A stretch of 64,000 bases of DNA from an uncultured Bryobacteraceae bacterium (lineage in GTDB: Bacteria; Acidobacteriota; Terriglobia; Bryobacterales; Bryobacteraceae): assembly GCA_938027685.1 (NCBI GenBank), contig CALJAM010000006.1:62001-126000 (forward strand), written 5' to 3'. Below, in pieces: positions 16,912 through 26,307 of the stretch. The translations under genes were made by a program, and so were the position numbers. The notes beneath the pieces are model-generated. The model was not told the origin of the DNA. It searched no databases and was given only the letters and a program-made list of their open reading frames with translations. How positions within the stretch are numbered: position 1 is the first letter of the stretch; each line of letters begins with the position of its first letter.

Positions 16912-18168
16912 TCACTCGTAACGCAGCGCAACCACAGGATCCAGCCGCGCCGCCTTCATCGCGGGCCAGACGCCGAAAAACAGCCCCACGAAGACGGAAA
17001 CCAGCAGTCCGGTGACTAGCGCCCAGGCCGGCACCACCGACGGCAGCGACGGCACCAGTTTGCCAATAGCCATCGTTACCAGCAGCGCCAGGGCCAGTCC
17101 CAAAAGCCCGCCGCTGCCCGTCAGCGCCATAGCTTCCAGCAAGAACTGGGCCACGATGTCCTGGCGGCGCGCTCCAATGGCCTTTCGTACTCCAATCTCC
17201 CGCGTCCGCTCCGTGACCGAGACGAGCATGATGTTCATGACCCCAATACCGCCCACCAGCAGGCCCAGACCTGAAACCGCCAACGTGGCCAGCACGATCA
17301 GGCGAGTCATGCGATCGAACTGAGCAACGATCTGATCCGGCGTGGAGAGGGCGAAATCGTTGGGCTCGCCGGGCGGCGTACGACGGAGCTTGCGCAGGAT
17401 GTCCTCCACCTCCTCATAAGCTGCCTGCCGCATTCCGGGGCGGGCTTTGGCAGTGATTAGCACTTGGTCGCGCAATTGCGGATAGCGCAAACGGGCGGTT
17501 GCAAACGGAATCAGGATCTCCAGGTCCTGACGATTCTGGCCGAAGAAGCCCCCTTTGGCCTTCGCGAAGACGCCAAGAACTTCGTACTCGGCGCCGTCGA
17601 CGATGACCCTGCGCCCCACAGCGTCTCCGTCCGGAAAAAGGACCTCGGCGATGCCAGCTCCCAGCAACGCTACCCGGGCTGAACGATGTTCCTCTTCCGG
17701 CGTAAAGCTCCGCCCCATCGCCAACTCCCGAGGGGTGATCGAGAAGTAGTTGGCGGTGACGCCGGTGAGGAAAAGGTTGTCGGATTCGTAGCCTGGAACT
17801 CGGGCGGTGATAGGCCGGCGTCCGACCACGGGCGGGACGTAGAGGCTCACACTGGTGTCTTCCACCGACGGGCACAGGCGCCGTAGCAGATCGGCATATT
17901 CGGGCAGGATCGGTTTGCGCCGCTGCTCTTTCGGGGACGGGAATGAGCCCTGCGGATCGCCGCTGGTCTTATAGACGAAAATGTTGTCCGGGCCGAGCTC
18001 TTGAAAAAGAGTCACGATGCCCTGGCGCAGGCCGGAAAGCAGCGAGGCGACCGTGACCACGGTCGTGATGCCGACGACGATGCCAAGCACGGTGAGCGCC
18101 GAACGGAAGCGGTGCGTCCAGACCGCCGCCAGCGCCATGCTTAGATTCTCGCCCCAGCTCAGCCGCAC
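16912..18168 (-). CDS. MacB-like ABC transporter permease, second of pair
   Basis: A 418-residue FtsX/MacB-type permease: one N-terminal transmembrane helix after RFRSALTVLGIVVGI, a periplasmic MacB_PCD domain at about 45-250, and three C-terminal helices in the FtsX domain with the family motif GIGVMNIMLVSVTERTREIGVRKAIGARR. It lies three bases after the first permease gene. No ATP-binding subunit gene lies beside the pair or anywhere in the window, so the ATPase must be encoded elsewhere. Efflux or lipoprotein mechanotransmission roles are possible. Confidence 0.9.
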   Translation of the reverse strand: MRLSWGENLSMALAAVWTHRFRSALTVLGIVVGITTVVTVASLLSGLRQGIVTLFQELGPDNIFVYKTSGDPQGSFPSPKEQRRKPILPEYADLLRRLCPSVEDTSVSLYVPPVVGRRPITARVPGYESDNLFLTGVTANYFSITPRELAMGRSFTPEEEHRSARVALLGAGIAEVLFPDGDAVGRRVIVDGAEYEVLGVFAKAKGGFFGQNRQDLEILIPFATARLRYPQLRDQVLITAKARPGMRQAAYEEVEDILRKLRRTPPGEPNDFALSTPDQIVAQFDRMTRLIVLATLAVSGLGLLVGGIGVMNIMLVSVTERTREIGVRKAIGARRQDIVAQFLLEAMALTGSGGLLGLALALLVTMAIGKLVPSLPSVVPAWALVTGLLVSVFVGLFFGVWPAMKAARLDPVVALRYE

Positions 18169-18171
18169 GGC

Positions 18172-19437
18172 TTACTCCTGGCGCAGGGCAACCACAGGAT
18201 CCAACCTCGCCGCGCGGACGGCGGGGTACCATCCGGCCGCGATCCCTACGATTCCGGACACCAGCATGGCCAGCGCCGCATAATGCCAACGCACCGGGAG
18301 ACTGGTCTCGAGCAACTGCTCGAGCGCCCTCGCGCCCAGCAGGCCCGCGAGAAGCCCGAGGATTCCTCCCGCGCCGGTCAACAGTACCGCCTCGATCAGG
18401 AACTGCAAGCGGATGTCAAAGGGCCGTGCGCCGACGGACTTCCGGATTCCGATTTCCTGCGTGCGTTCGGTCACCGAGACCAGCATGATGTTCATCACCA
18501 CGATTCCCCCGACCACCAGCGAAATCGAGGTGAGCGGGATGGCTACCGACGAAATCATCCCGAGAATGTTTTGGGTGAAGCTGCGCACGGCCTCCGGGGT
18601 GAGGGTATCGAAACGATCCGGTTCACCCGGGCGCTGACGGAAGCGGGCGCGCAGCGCCGAGCGCGTGACGTCGAGAGCCTCATCCAGTGTGAGACCCGCG
18701 CCGGGACGGGCTCGGGCAAACAGGGTGATCGAATCGGGCGTTCCGAACATGCGTCGGTAAACGGTCACGGGTATGAAGACGGCGTTGTCGCGCAGGCCTC
18801 CCATCACACTGCCCAGCTTCTCCTGCACGCCTACCACGGTAAAGTCGAGGCCTTGCAGCTTGATCTTGCGGCCGATGGGCGAACCCGCGGGAAACAGGGC
18901 GACGCGCACATCTTCGCCAATCACCGCGACCGCTTGCCGGTTTCGTTCCTCCTCCTGCGTGAAAAATCGTCCTTCCGAAGTACTCACGTCGCGCAGAAAA
19001 GAGAGAGTCCAGGAAACACCCTGAACGAGTCCGTCATCAAAGATGCGATTTTCGGCTTTGACTTCGAGCGGCCGCGCCACGTAAGGGCTGTAAACCACCC
19101 GATCGCCGGTGGCGGCCTCCAGGTACTTCAGGTCATCCCAACGGACGGGCCGGTTGCGCCTGAGCTTTTCGTAATACTCCCGCCGGCCCACGGCGCCGGC
19201 CACCTGGGCCACAAGAAAGGTTTCCGTGCCGAAAGTCTTGGCGGCGCTCTGCTCGGCGTACACGCCTAGGCCCTCGACGGCAGCTCCCACGATGACCACG
19301 CTGGCCACGCCGATGATCACCCCGAGCAGGGTCAGGAAACTGCGTAGCTTGTGGGCGAGGACCGATTCCCTGGCCAGGCGCTCCGCCGAACGTATCAGTT
19401 CGAGTTCCCGCTGCCATTTCCCCCATCGCCCCGTCAT
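18172..19437 (-). CDS. MacB-like ABC transporter permease, first of pair
   Basis: A 421-residue paralogue of the next permease with the same plan: RLARESVLAHKLRSFLTLLGVIIGVASVV (first helix), a periplasmic domain, and a C-terminal FtsX core with VGGIVVMNIMLVSVTERTQEIGIRKSVGARP. The pair could form a heterodimeric transporter. A minus-strand CATAAT (19452-19457) lies 14 bases before the ATG and is a likely -10 box. The terminator of the upstream TonB-type gene separates this unit from it. Confidence 0.9.
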   Translation of the reverse strand: MTGRWGKWQRELELIRSAERLARESVLAHKLRSFLTLLGVIIGVASVVIVGAAVEGLGVYAEQSAAKTFGTETFLVAQVAGAVGRREYYEKLRRNRPVRWDDLKYLEAATGDRVVYSPYVARPLEVKAENRIFDDGLVQGVSWTLSFLRDVSTSEGRFFTQEEERNRQAVAVIGEDVRVALFPAGSPIGRKIKLQGLDFTVVGVQEKLGSVMGGLRDNAVFIPVTVYRRMFGTPDSITLFARARPGAGLTLDEALDVTRSALRARFRQRPGEPDRFDTLTPEAVRSFTQNILGMISSVAIPLTSISLVVGGIVVMNIMLVSVTERTQEIGIRKSVGARPFDIRLQFLIEAVLLTGAGGILGLLAGLLGARALEQLLETSLPVRWHYAALAMLVSGIVGIAAGWYPAVRAARLDPVVALRQE

Positions 19438-19472
19438 CGCGTCCCATTACCATTATGACCGAGCGCGTTGAG

Positions 19473-19506
19473 CAAAAAAAGAAGGGCCGTCCTTTCGGAC
19501 GGCCCC
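19473..19506 (-). terminator. Rho-independent terminator of the TonB-type gene
   Basis: Read on the minus strand, a GC-rich stem GGGCCGTCC/GGACGGCCC with the tetraloop GAAA is followed by TTCTTTTTTT. This is a textbook intrinsic terminator about 15 bases after the stop codon at 19523. Confidence 0.9.
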
Positions 19507-19522
19507 GTGCTATTAGCGAATT

Positions 19523-22500
19523 TCAGAAGCTCAGACGCAGACCGAAACGGAAGACTCGCTCGTCGACGCCTTCGCGGCCGGTGTTCCGCACGCCCGTCAC
19601 TTCGAAGACGCCGCTACGGAACGAGCCGTCGGGGTACAGACGCAGACCGTCAATGTTGTTGCTCGGGTTGGCGAAGTGCGGCGTGTTGGTGGCGTTGAAC
19701 GCCTCGGCGCGGAACTGCAATCGCATGCGCTCGCCCAACCGGAACTGGCGGAAAAGACCCAGATCCAGATTCACCAGCCCGGGCCCGCGCAGCAGGTTGA
19801 AGCCCGCCGTCCCAAAACGCGGCTCGGTGACGGGCCGGAAAGCCGTCCAGTCGTAAAAAGCCTGGCCAGGCCCCACGCCGCCGAGCTTCTTCGGTTTGGG
19901 CTTTACGACGTCGGCGCGCTGGCTGTTGAAGGGGGCGTTCAACGGACCGCCCGAGCTGACCACGCTGAAGGGGTTGCCCTTGTAGGCCAGGAAGATCGCG
20001 TTGACCTGCCAGCCTCCAAGCAGCGCTGCCGGCGCGCCGGAGGTCGCCCACCGCTTGCCGCGTCCGAACGGAAGCTCGATGATGCTGACCGTGCTGAAGT
20101 TGTGCGGCTGGTCCCAACCGCACAGGGCACGGTTCAGGTGGAAGTACTCCGGTATCTTGATGGCTGGCGAGTCTCCGCTATTGTTGATACCAGCGATACT
20201 CATGCACTTCGACCACGTGTAGTTGACTGCCAGATGGTAGCCGCCACGCAGTCGCCGCTCCAAGGTGGCCTGCAAGGAGTCGTAGTGGCTGTTGCCCACC
20301 GGTCCCACGATCCGCGTTGAAGCAGTCCGGCCGAAGGCGCGGAAGAATGGCTGGCTGGCCCTGCCGCCGCCAGGCCACCCATAGTTCTGCTCGGCAAAAC
20401 CCAGGATGCCGTTCTGGCGAGTGGCAACGTAGCCGGCCTGCATGGTGAAGTCACCCAGCTTTTTCTGGAGCATGAAATTCCACGACTGGATGTACCCACG
20501 CTTGAAGCGATCCTCGAGCGTGTTGACGTCCACAGTGCCGGGAATGTCGACAATGCCGTTGCCCAGGTCGGGCTGCCGAACGGCGGGAATGCCGTTCCTC
20601 AGCAGGCCCGCCGGCTGATAGGGATTGGGGCCGGTAATGGTCAACGACAGCAGCATGGGGTGATTGGCGCGCATGGGCCGAGCGATGTTCCACGGGTCGA
20701 TCGTGATGCCGTAGCCGGCGCGGATCACGAAAGTCTCCGTGGCGCGGTAGGCGACACCCGCCCGCGGCGCAAACAGTTTCGTGCTGACCTCGACGCCGCA
20801 ATTGCGGGGCACGACTCCGACGCCGCAGACGTGCATCTTGTTTGTAGCCAGGTTGTAGCGCTCCAGACCGCGATCCGGACGGACGGGCATGGGGAAGTAC
20901 TCCCAGCGCGTTCCGAGGCTCATGGTCAGCCTGCGGCTAACCTGCCAGCGGTCGCGAACGTACATGCTGTACATCGAGGTCCGGGTCCCGTACTCATCCG
21001 GGAACTGGAAGATCTTGCCGATCGTGCCGGGCAGGCCCAGCAGGAAGTCGGCATAGCCGTTCCACTGGTTGGCCGCAGGCCCGCCGCGCGTCGTGGTTAC
21101 GTTCCCGCTGAAAGTGAATCCGCCCGAGCCGCCGTGGCTTCCACCGTAAAACTCAGGCTGCGTGTGATTCAGATGTTGGAAAGAGATTTCGGTGCCGAAG
21201 CGCACGTCGTGCGGGCCCCGCAGCCAGTTCACATTGGCCTGGTAGTTCCACTGCGGATCGCGGCGGTAGTAAGGCATGTACGCTTCGGTCTCGCCGATAG
21301 TCGTGTGGCCGCCGATGATGAAGCGCGGCCAACCGCCTTCGAACCGTCGCGGCCCATTCGTGCCCGGGATGCCCAGGAAATCCAGGCCAAGCTTCTCGTT
21401 GATTTCGGCCTGCTCGGCGTTCGTGGTCATCTTTGTGAACCCGAAATTCGCATCGAGGATGAAAGTCGGGCTGAAGACGTAAGTGCCTGCGATGGTCAGG
21501 CTGTTGGTGGCTCCCCAGCCTTTGCCCGGGTTATTGAAGACGCGCGTAACGTAGGGCCCGGCCAGGCGGCCAAAAACGCGTGCCACGAACTGATCATAGT
21601 TGAGGTAGCCGTACCGCCCGTACATGGTGAACTTGTCGCTGGCGTTCCAGTTGATCTTGGCGTCAATGATGTGACGATCGAAGGGCCAGCGCCCGCCGCC
21701 GTAGAAGTTATTGGTGAAACGGTCGGGGAACGTGGGCATGGGCGTCAGCTGGACCAGCTTGAGCACGATGGGTTCGAACCGCGCCGGAGGAATGATGTTG
21801 CCCGGGAACGGCGTGCGGCCCGCCCCTTCGGCATCGCCCGTGGCAGGGTCATAAATCGGGCGATCGGATTCGGTCATGATTCCCTTCCGCGTCAGTTCGG
21901 TAGGCACCGTGTAAAGACCGGCCGCGAACTGGCGGATCAGCGTGCCCTCGTGGCTCACGAAATAGAACAACTTGTTGCGCTTGATCGGACCGCCCAGGGT
22001 GCCGCCGAACTGGTTGAAGATATCCTTCGGATTGCGTTCGCCGGCCGGCGTGAAGAAGGGCTTCGCCTTCGTCTTGTTGTTGTTATTGAACCAGAAGGCC
22101 GATCCGTGCAGCTCGTTGGTGCCGCTCTTGATTTGCACGTTAATCGCGACGCCGCCCGCCAGCCCCTGCTCGGCGTCGAAGCTGTTGGTGACGACGTTGA
22201 CCGTTTCGATCGCCTCCAGCGCGGGCACATAGGCCGTGATGTGCGGCAGCCAGATGTTGTACTGCGTGGCGCCGTCCAGCCTCACGTTGTTCGAGGCGGC
22301 GACGGTGCCGTTGGCCTCGAACATCAAGGAGCGCGACGGATTGGACGGCACTGAGTGCGCGTTGCGCGGCTGCGTGAAGCCGGGCAGCGTCGCCAGTATG
22401 TGCTGGTAGTTGCGGCCAGGCGGCACCGGCAGATTCTCCAGCGTCTGCCCGGCGACCTCCGCACGGACTTCGGCCCGATCGGTTTGCAGAACCGCCGCGC

Positions 22501-22903
22501 TGGCGGCTACGGTCACGCTTTCCGTCACCGCGCCTACCGCCAGTGTCGCGTCCACGCGGGAGATGCTATTGATCGTGACGATGACGTCACTTCGAGTGTA
22601 GGTCTGAAAGCCGCTCTTGGAAACGCGAACCTCATAGGTTCCAGTGGGCAGGTTGGGAAAGCTGTAACCTCCCACCTCGTTGGTGGTGGTGGTGCGACTC
22701 AGGCCCGTTTCGCGATGCGTGACGACGACCGTCGCGTCCGGAACCGGCGCCTGGGTCGGGTCAGTAACGTTTCCCACAATGGACCCGTACAGAACCTGCG
22801 CCGCGGCCGGTGTCGGCAACAGCACCGCCAACACCGCGCAGCCAATCACGAACAAGCTCAACGCCCGATGCTTCCTCGCCCGGGCGGCAGCGTACATGTT
22901 CAT
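19523..22903 (-). CDS. Oar/TonB-type outer-membrane receptor, carboxypeptidase-regulatory-like domain
   Basis: A 1,126-residue outer-membrane protein. The signal peptide ends at PTPAAAQ. A carboxypeptidase-regulatory-like domain follows (GSIVGNVTDPTQAPVPDATVVVTHRETGLSRTTTTNEVGGYSFPNLPTGTYEVRV, about residues 38-100). A plug-like segment (GGVAINVQIKSGTNELHGSAFWFNNNN) and a long barrel come next, ending in a strand that finishes with FGLRLSF. This is the acidobacterial Oar-like receptor family; the ligand is unknown. ATG 22903 was chosen over the track start 22969 because GGGGGTCGAGG immediately precedes it. Confidence 0.9.
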   Translation of the reverse strand: MNMYAAARARKHRALSLFVIGCAVLAVLLPTPAAAQVLYGSIVGNVTDPTQAPVPDATVVVTHRETGLSRTTTTNEVGGYSFPNLPTGTYEVRVSKSGFQTYTRSDVIVTINSISRVDATLAVGAVTESVTVAASAAVLQTDRAEVRAEVAGQTLENLPVPPGRNYQHILATLPGFTQPRNAHSVPSNPSRSLMFEANGTVAASNNVRLDGATQYNIWLPHITAYVPALEAIETVNVVTNSFDAEQGLAGGVAINVQIKSGTNELHGSAFWFNNNNKTKAKPFFTPAGERNPKDIFNQFGGTLGGPIKRNKLFYFVSHEGTLIRQFAAGLYTVPTELTRKGIMTESDRPIYDPATGDAEGAGRTPFPGNIIPPARFEPIVLKLVQLTPMPTFPDRFTNNFYGGGRWPFDRHIIDAKINWNASDKFTMYGRYGYLNYDQFVARVFGRLAGPYVTRVFNNPGKGWGATNSLTIAGTYVFSPTFILDANFGFTKMTTNAEQAEINEKLGLDFLGIPGTNGPRRFEGGWPRFIIGGHTTIGETEAYMPYYRRDPQWNYQANVNWLRGPHDVRFGTEISFQHLNHTQPEFYGGSHGGSGGFTFSGNVTTTRGGPAANQWNGYADFLLGLPGTIGKIFQFPDEYGTRTSMYSMYVRDRWQVSRRLTMSLGTRWEYFPMPVRPDRGLERYNLATNKMHVCGVGVVPRNCGVEVSTKLFAPRAGVAYRATETFVIRAGYGITIDPWNIARPMRANHPMLLSLTITGPNPYQPAGLLRNGIPAVRQPDLGNGIVDIPGTVDVNTLEDRFKRGYIQSWNFMLQKKLGDFTMQAGYVATRQNGILGFAEQNYGWPGGGRASQPFFRAFGRTASTRIVGPVGNSHYDSLQATLERRLRGGYHLAVNYTWSKCMSIAGINNSGDSPAIKIPEYFHLNRALCGWDQPHNFSTVSIIELPFGRGKRWATSGAPAALLGGWQVNAIFLAYKGNPFSVVSSGGPLNAPFNSQRADVVKPKPKKLGGVGPGQAFYDWTAFRPVTEPRFGTAGFNLLRGPGLVNLDLGLFRQFRLGERMRLQFRAEAFNATNTPHFANPSNNIDGLRLYPDGSFRSGVFEVTGVRNTGREGVDERVFRFGLRLSF

Positions 22904-22989
22904 CCTCGACCCCCGGAAGAAAGAAGTTTGGTTGGGCGGCGAGTATATCCCTCGCGCCAGCAGGAGCAACCCCTGCTCACCCGCGTTTC

Positions 22990-23018
22990 ACTATATCACA
23001 GATCGTAACTGTCGGCAA
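22990..23018 (-). promoter_or_regulatory. Promoter of the TonB-type receptor gene
   Basis: On the minus strand TTGCCG and TATAGT are separated by exactly 17 bases, about 87 bases before the ATG at 22903. A second possible -10, GATATACT, lies nearer the start at about 22943-22950. Confidence 0.65.
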
Positions 23019-23082
23019 CAGGGAATCGTGCGAGCGACGGACAAGTGGGCAAGGGGCGCCGAGCGAAAAAGACCGTGACGCT

Positions 23083-24180
23083 TCAGTCGCCGAAGGCCCG
23101 GCGAGGCGCGAGCACCCGCCAGCTCAGCCAGGCGCCCATCACTCTCCAGTACCTCCATTGCGTCCGCACGACCGAAAGCGCCAGCATCAGCAGGATGAAC
23201 GCAACCGCGACGACGGCCGTCTGGCCGATGGTCAGGTTCTCCTTCCAAAACCAAAACCAGCGTCCGTACATGAGCTCGATGTGCACCCAATAGACCAGCA
23301 ACGAGGTGAGGCCGAATTGCCGAACCCAGCTCCAACGATCTCGCACCACGTAGCTCATCCAGACGTACGCGAAGGCCAGCATCAGCAAAATGACACCCAG
23401 CTTGATGAGGATGAGGAGCGGGCTGTCCAGCCAAAAATCGGAGCCGGGATAAATGGAGTAGGGAATGTTGGCAAAATACTGACCGCCCAGGATCAGTGCG
23501 AACCCGAACACCGCGCTCCATTGCATGAGGCGCTCGATCTGCTCGAGCCGCACCAGCTTGAGGATGCTCCCTGCGCTTAGGCCGAAAGCGACGAAACTCG
23601 CCCAGGGGAAGAACGCGAAGTAGTAGTAATCGGGCGCCAGATAGGCCTTGACGAGCGGCGGTACACCCGACCAGTTCAGCCGCGAAACCAGCGGCGAGCA
23701 CAGAGCGATCGCCAAACCTGCCGCAGCCCCAAGTCGTGCGCGATCCGCCGTACTCCACAGGGCCAGCGGCGAAAGCACCGCGACCGCCAATCCCATCGCG
23801 TTCAGGATGTCCACCTTCAACAGGTCCGTCCAGGGGCTGGTAGGCCAGGCGAACAGCCACAACTGCAGCCGGAACAGGAACGCCAGCGCGAACAGGTAGC
23901 CCGCGCGTTTCAAGCTTGCCCGCCAGCGTGCCAGCGGAGGCAGACCCTTGCGCTCGCGATTGTCCATCAGGAACGCCAGCGTTACACCGACCAGGAAGAG
24001 AAAAATCGCCGGCGGCATTCCACCGACGAACTGCGACAGCACATAGGGACCGCTGGTCCGCAGTTCGGGCTTGGTAAACGAGTGGAATGCATGGCCCTGG
24101 ATCATGATCACGGCGGCCAGGCCACGCAACCAATCCAGATAGGCCAGACGAGGAGAACCGGCAGGAGATGCGGAGTTCAT
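23083..24180 (-). CDS. DUF1624/heparan-alpha-glucosaminide acyltransferase-like membrane protein
   Basis: A polytopic inner-membrane protein of about 365 residues with around ten hydrophobic segments. The N-terminal signature RLAYLDWLRGLAAVIMIQGHAFHSF, with its membrane-edge histidine, is typical of DUF1624/YeiB-like acyltransferases, which move acetyl or acyl groups across the membrane onto sugars. ATG 24180 (MNSASPAG) is preferred; the in-frame ATG 24201 overlaps a -10-like TAAAAT (24200-24205). The gene stands alone between the TonB-type receptor and the LolA-like unit. Confidence 0.8.
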   Translation of the reverse strand: MNSASPAGSPRLAYLDWLRGLAAVIMIQGHAFHSFTKPELRTSGPYVLSQFVGGMPPAIFLFLVGVTLAFLMDNRERKGLPPLARWRASLKRAGYLFALAFLFRLQLWLFAWPTSPWTDLLKVDILNAMGLAVAVLSPLALWSTADRARLGAAAGLAIALCSPLVSRLNWSGVPPLVKAYLAPDYYYFAFFPWASFVAFGLSAGSILKLVRLEQIERLMQWSAVFGFALILGGQYFANIPYSIYPGSDFWLDSPLLILIKLGVILLMLAFAYVWMSYVVRDRWSWVRQFGLTSLLVYWVHIELMYGRWFWFWKENLTIGQTAVVAVAFILLMLALSVVRTQWRYWRVMGAWLSWRVLAPRRAFGD

Positions 24181-24219
24181 CGATGGGTACTTGGGCACCA
24201 TTTTAGCGCAGCCGGCCGC

Positions 24220-24906
24220 CTACTTTTGGGGATACTCGCGCCGCACGCCCTGTGGCAGTTTGAGCCGGCAGTCGGCATCCGAAAGGCCGGTGTTCAGCCG
24301 GATGTCGCGATAGCGGATCAGATAATAGTCACCGCCGGGTTGCCAGAAACGCTGCTGCACAGGATAACCCGCATCCTCCGGGATCCACAGCTCGATCTTC
24401 TCAACCTGTTCCCGCACTCTGGGGGACTTCGGCTCCAGTTGCAGCCGGACAACGCGCCGGCCGTCCAGCCGTTCCTCGCCCCCCAAGGCGATCGCGTAAT
24501 TCTTTTCCAGCTCGCGTCGCCGCGTGCCGAAACCGAGCAGGGAGAACTGATCCACCAGGGCCCGGTTCTTGCCCAGATCGTAAATCTGCACGGTCTGGAT
24601 TTTTGGGTAGTAGATCTGCGCGGTCGTGCCTTCCAGCGCGATCGCCCGCGAGTCGGGCGACACGATCTCTACCTTCATCAAGGCGCGGTTGCTGGCCCTT
24701 TTCATCCAGATCGTGCCGCTCTCCTGGCTGGACTCCGAGAGCACCGCCGTGTAGACCACCTTGGTGAGTCGCGCGGTTATATCGCGGAAGCCGGCCGCAT
24801 CGCGGTCCATGCGCTCGAGGATTGCGTCCAACTCCCGCGGGGCAGGCTGGGCCGCGGACAGAAGGGCGGCGAAGGCCGCGAATCGGACGGGGAAGCGCTT
24901 CTTCAT
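24220..24906 (-). CDS. LolA-like outer-membrane lipoprotein carrier/sorting protein
   Basis: A 228-residue exported protein with a signal peptide (MKKRFPVRFAAFAALLSAAQ). The body follows the LolA-like pattern: LDAILERMDRDAAGFRDITARLTKVVYTAV near the N-terminus, then strands such as GTIWMKRASNRALMKVEI, FSLLGFGTRRRELEKNYAIALGG and VEKIELWIPEDAGYPVQQRFWQPGGDYYLIRYRDI. It may carry lipoproteins or another lipid ligand through the periplasm. Its start overlaps the stop of the small membrane protein gene upstream by four bases (ATGA), so the two are translationally coupled. Confidence 0.78.
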   Translation of the reverse strand: MKKRFPVRFAAFAALLSAAQPAPRELDAILERMDRDAAGFRDITARLTKVVYTAVLSESSQESGTIWMKRASNRALMKVEIVSPDSRAIALEGTTAQIYYPKIQTVQIYDLGKNRALVDQFSLLGFGTRRRELEKNYAIALGGEERLDGRRVVRLQLEPKSPRVREQVEKIELWIPEDAGYPVQQRFWQPGGDYYLIRYRDIRLNTGLSDADCRLKLPQGVRREYPQK

Positions 24907-25295
24907 GGGGTGTGTGCGGGTGCGCGCTCCGTGGCGGCAAAAGCGACGAAGCCGCGAATCTCCTGCTCGGAATCCGTGATGGGCTCGAGCCGCACGATCG
25001 ATAGCTTCTCGCCGGTCTGGAAGCTCAGCAAATCTTGCGCCTTCCGCAGGCGCTGGTCCTCGGGAACGCCTGCCAACAGCTCCGCCTCGATCCAGAAAAT
25101 AAGGGCGCCGCGCTCGGCTGGAAGCACGGCGATGCGGCTGGCCCGCGGGACGCGAGGCTGGTCGCGAAACCAGTCACGCGGAGTAAGAAAAATGAAACTC
25201 AGGATGAGCGCCACCATGACGTCGTACTGCCAGCCCGCACGCGGATAATCCCACAGTATGAAGCGCTTCAGGCCCTCCCATGCCGAGGCCCGCAT
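24903..25295 (-). CDS. Small membrane protein of unknown function
   Basis: A 130-residue protein with one hydrophobic segment near residues 26-39 (VMVALILSFIFLTP) between a short N-terminal part (LKRFILWDYPRAGWQYD) and a soluble domain (AELLAGVPEDQRLRKAQDLLSFQTGEKLSIVRLEPITDSEQEIRGFVAF). I do not recognise the family. Coupling to the LolA-like gene suggests a linked envelope role. ATG 25295 was chosen because a minus-strand TACACT box lies 9 bases upstream; the track start at 25358 lies beyond that box. Confidence 0.7.
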   Translation of the reverse strand: MRASAWEGLKRFILWDYPRAGWQYDVMVALILSFIFLTPRDWFRDQPRVPRASRIAVLPAERGALIFWIEAELLAGVPEDQRLRKAQDLLSFQTGEKLSIVRLEPITDSEQEIRGFVAFAATERAPAHTP

Positions 25296-25304
25296 ACTCC
25301 CATC

Positions 25305-25310
25305 AGTGTA
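25305..25310 (-). promoter_or_regulatory. -10-like box, leaderless type, small membrane protein gene
   Basis: On the minus strand TACACT lies 9 bases before the ATG at 25295. The intervening GATGGGAGT has only a weak GGGAG. Confidence 0.4.
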
Positions 25311-25341
25311 ACCCAGCCGGGCGCCTTCCCCGCCCTGCGGG

Positions 25342-26304
25342 TCAGACCTCCCGCGCAATCGAGACTACGTCGCTGAAGAGCCCGTAGGCCGTCTGTTCCA
25401 CACCGGGCGCCAGCGACATTACGCCGATAGTTCCCATCAGATCCGTGCGAAGGAGCAGCAGGTTGGAGGTTCCGCGCGTGCCCGCCAGCGGGTCAGTCAC
25501 CGGGAGGACCTCCGCTCGCACGCGCAGGCTGACGCCCCGCGGTGTGAGCTTGGCGCGGCTCACCAGCCGCACCGTCTTGCCTTTGCGCGCCAGTTCCGCG
25601 ACCCGGGCGGGCGTCAGGCGCCCGATACCTCTCGCCGGCACCTGCAGCGGCGTTACTCCCGCATCCATGAGGACGTTCGCCAGCGCCGCAGTCTTGGCAG
25701 CGGCGTCCCACCCGTCCACGTCGTAACGGGCGTCGGTCTCGGTGATTCCCAGTCTGCGCGCCCGCTCGATGCCTTCCTCGAGGGTGCATCCCCCTGCCAT
25801 GGCCTCGATGACGACCGTCGTCGTCGAGTTGAGGACGCCTGTGAACCCGAGCACGCGGACCCCAGGTAGGGTATAGCGGACGAGGTTGAAGACTGGGGTT
25901 CCATCCATCACCGTGGCTTCGAATCGAAACTGAACCCCGGCGGCCTCCGCCTCCCGCCTCAATGCCGGCCAGGCGTGGGCGATCGGCCCTTTGTTGGCGG
26001 TCACCACGTGCATCCCACGGGCGAAGGCGGCGCGGATCTGAGAGATGGCCGGCTCGCCGGTCAGTGGATTCAGAGGGGTGACTTCCACCATGAGATCGGC
26101 CTTGCTGCGCTCGAGGAACTCCTCGACGGAGCGCGCCGGGGGGCCGAAGTCCGGCTCGAGCGGCAGGCCCTTTTCACTCAAGGCAGTGCCGTGCCGAGCT
26201 GTGTGGATCCCGGTGATGCGAAAGGGGAAGGCGGCACGCTTGCTCTCCAGCAACCGCGCAAAGGCCCTTCCCACCCGACCGTACCCGACCAGCGCCAGCT
26301 TCAC
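25342..26304 (-). CDS. hom: Homoserine dehydrogenase
   Basis: This enzyme reduces aspartate semialdehyde to homoserine, the branch point to threonine and methionine. The 320-residue protein has an N-terminal Rossmann motif (LALVGYGRVGRAFARLLE), VTANKGPIA with the conserved lysine, the central FEATVMDGTPVFNLV...GVLNSTTTVVIEAM, and DVDGWDAAAKTAALANVL, all typical of the family. It lacks a C-terminal ACT domain, so allosteric feedback through such a domain is not expected. It is three bases downstream of the yjbQ gene. A PLP-dependent Cys/Met enzyme gene is divergent to this pair. Confidence 0.9.
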   Translation of the reverse strand: MKLALVGYGRVGRAFARLLESKRAAFPFRITGIHTARHGTALSEKGLPLEPDFGPPARSVEEFLERSKADLMVEVTPLNPLTGEPAISQIRAAFARGMHVVTANKGPIAHAWPALRREAEAAGVQFRFEATVMDGTPVFNLVRYTLPGVRVLGFTGVLNSTTTVVIEAMAGGCTLEEGIERARRLGITETDARYDVDGWDAAAKTAALANVLMDAGVTPLQVPARGIGRLTPARVAELARKGKTVRLVSRAKLTPRGVSLRVRAEVLPVTDPLAGTRGTSNLLLLRTDLMGTIGVMSLAPGVEQTAYGLFSDVVSIAREV

Positions 26305-26307
26305 GCC

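Noticed and set aside
21771-21780. GGTTCGAACC as a tRNA T-arm
   Set aside because: It is a chance palindrome inside the TonB-type coding region; no cloverleaf can be built around it.
20660-22354. 564-residue plus-strand ORF
   Set aside because: Antisense of the TonB-type receptor; composition typical of a shadow frame.
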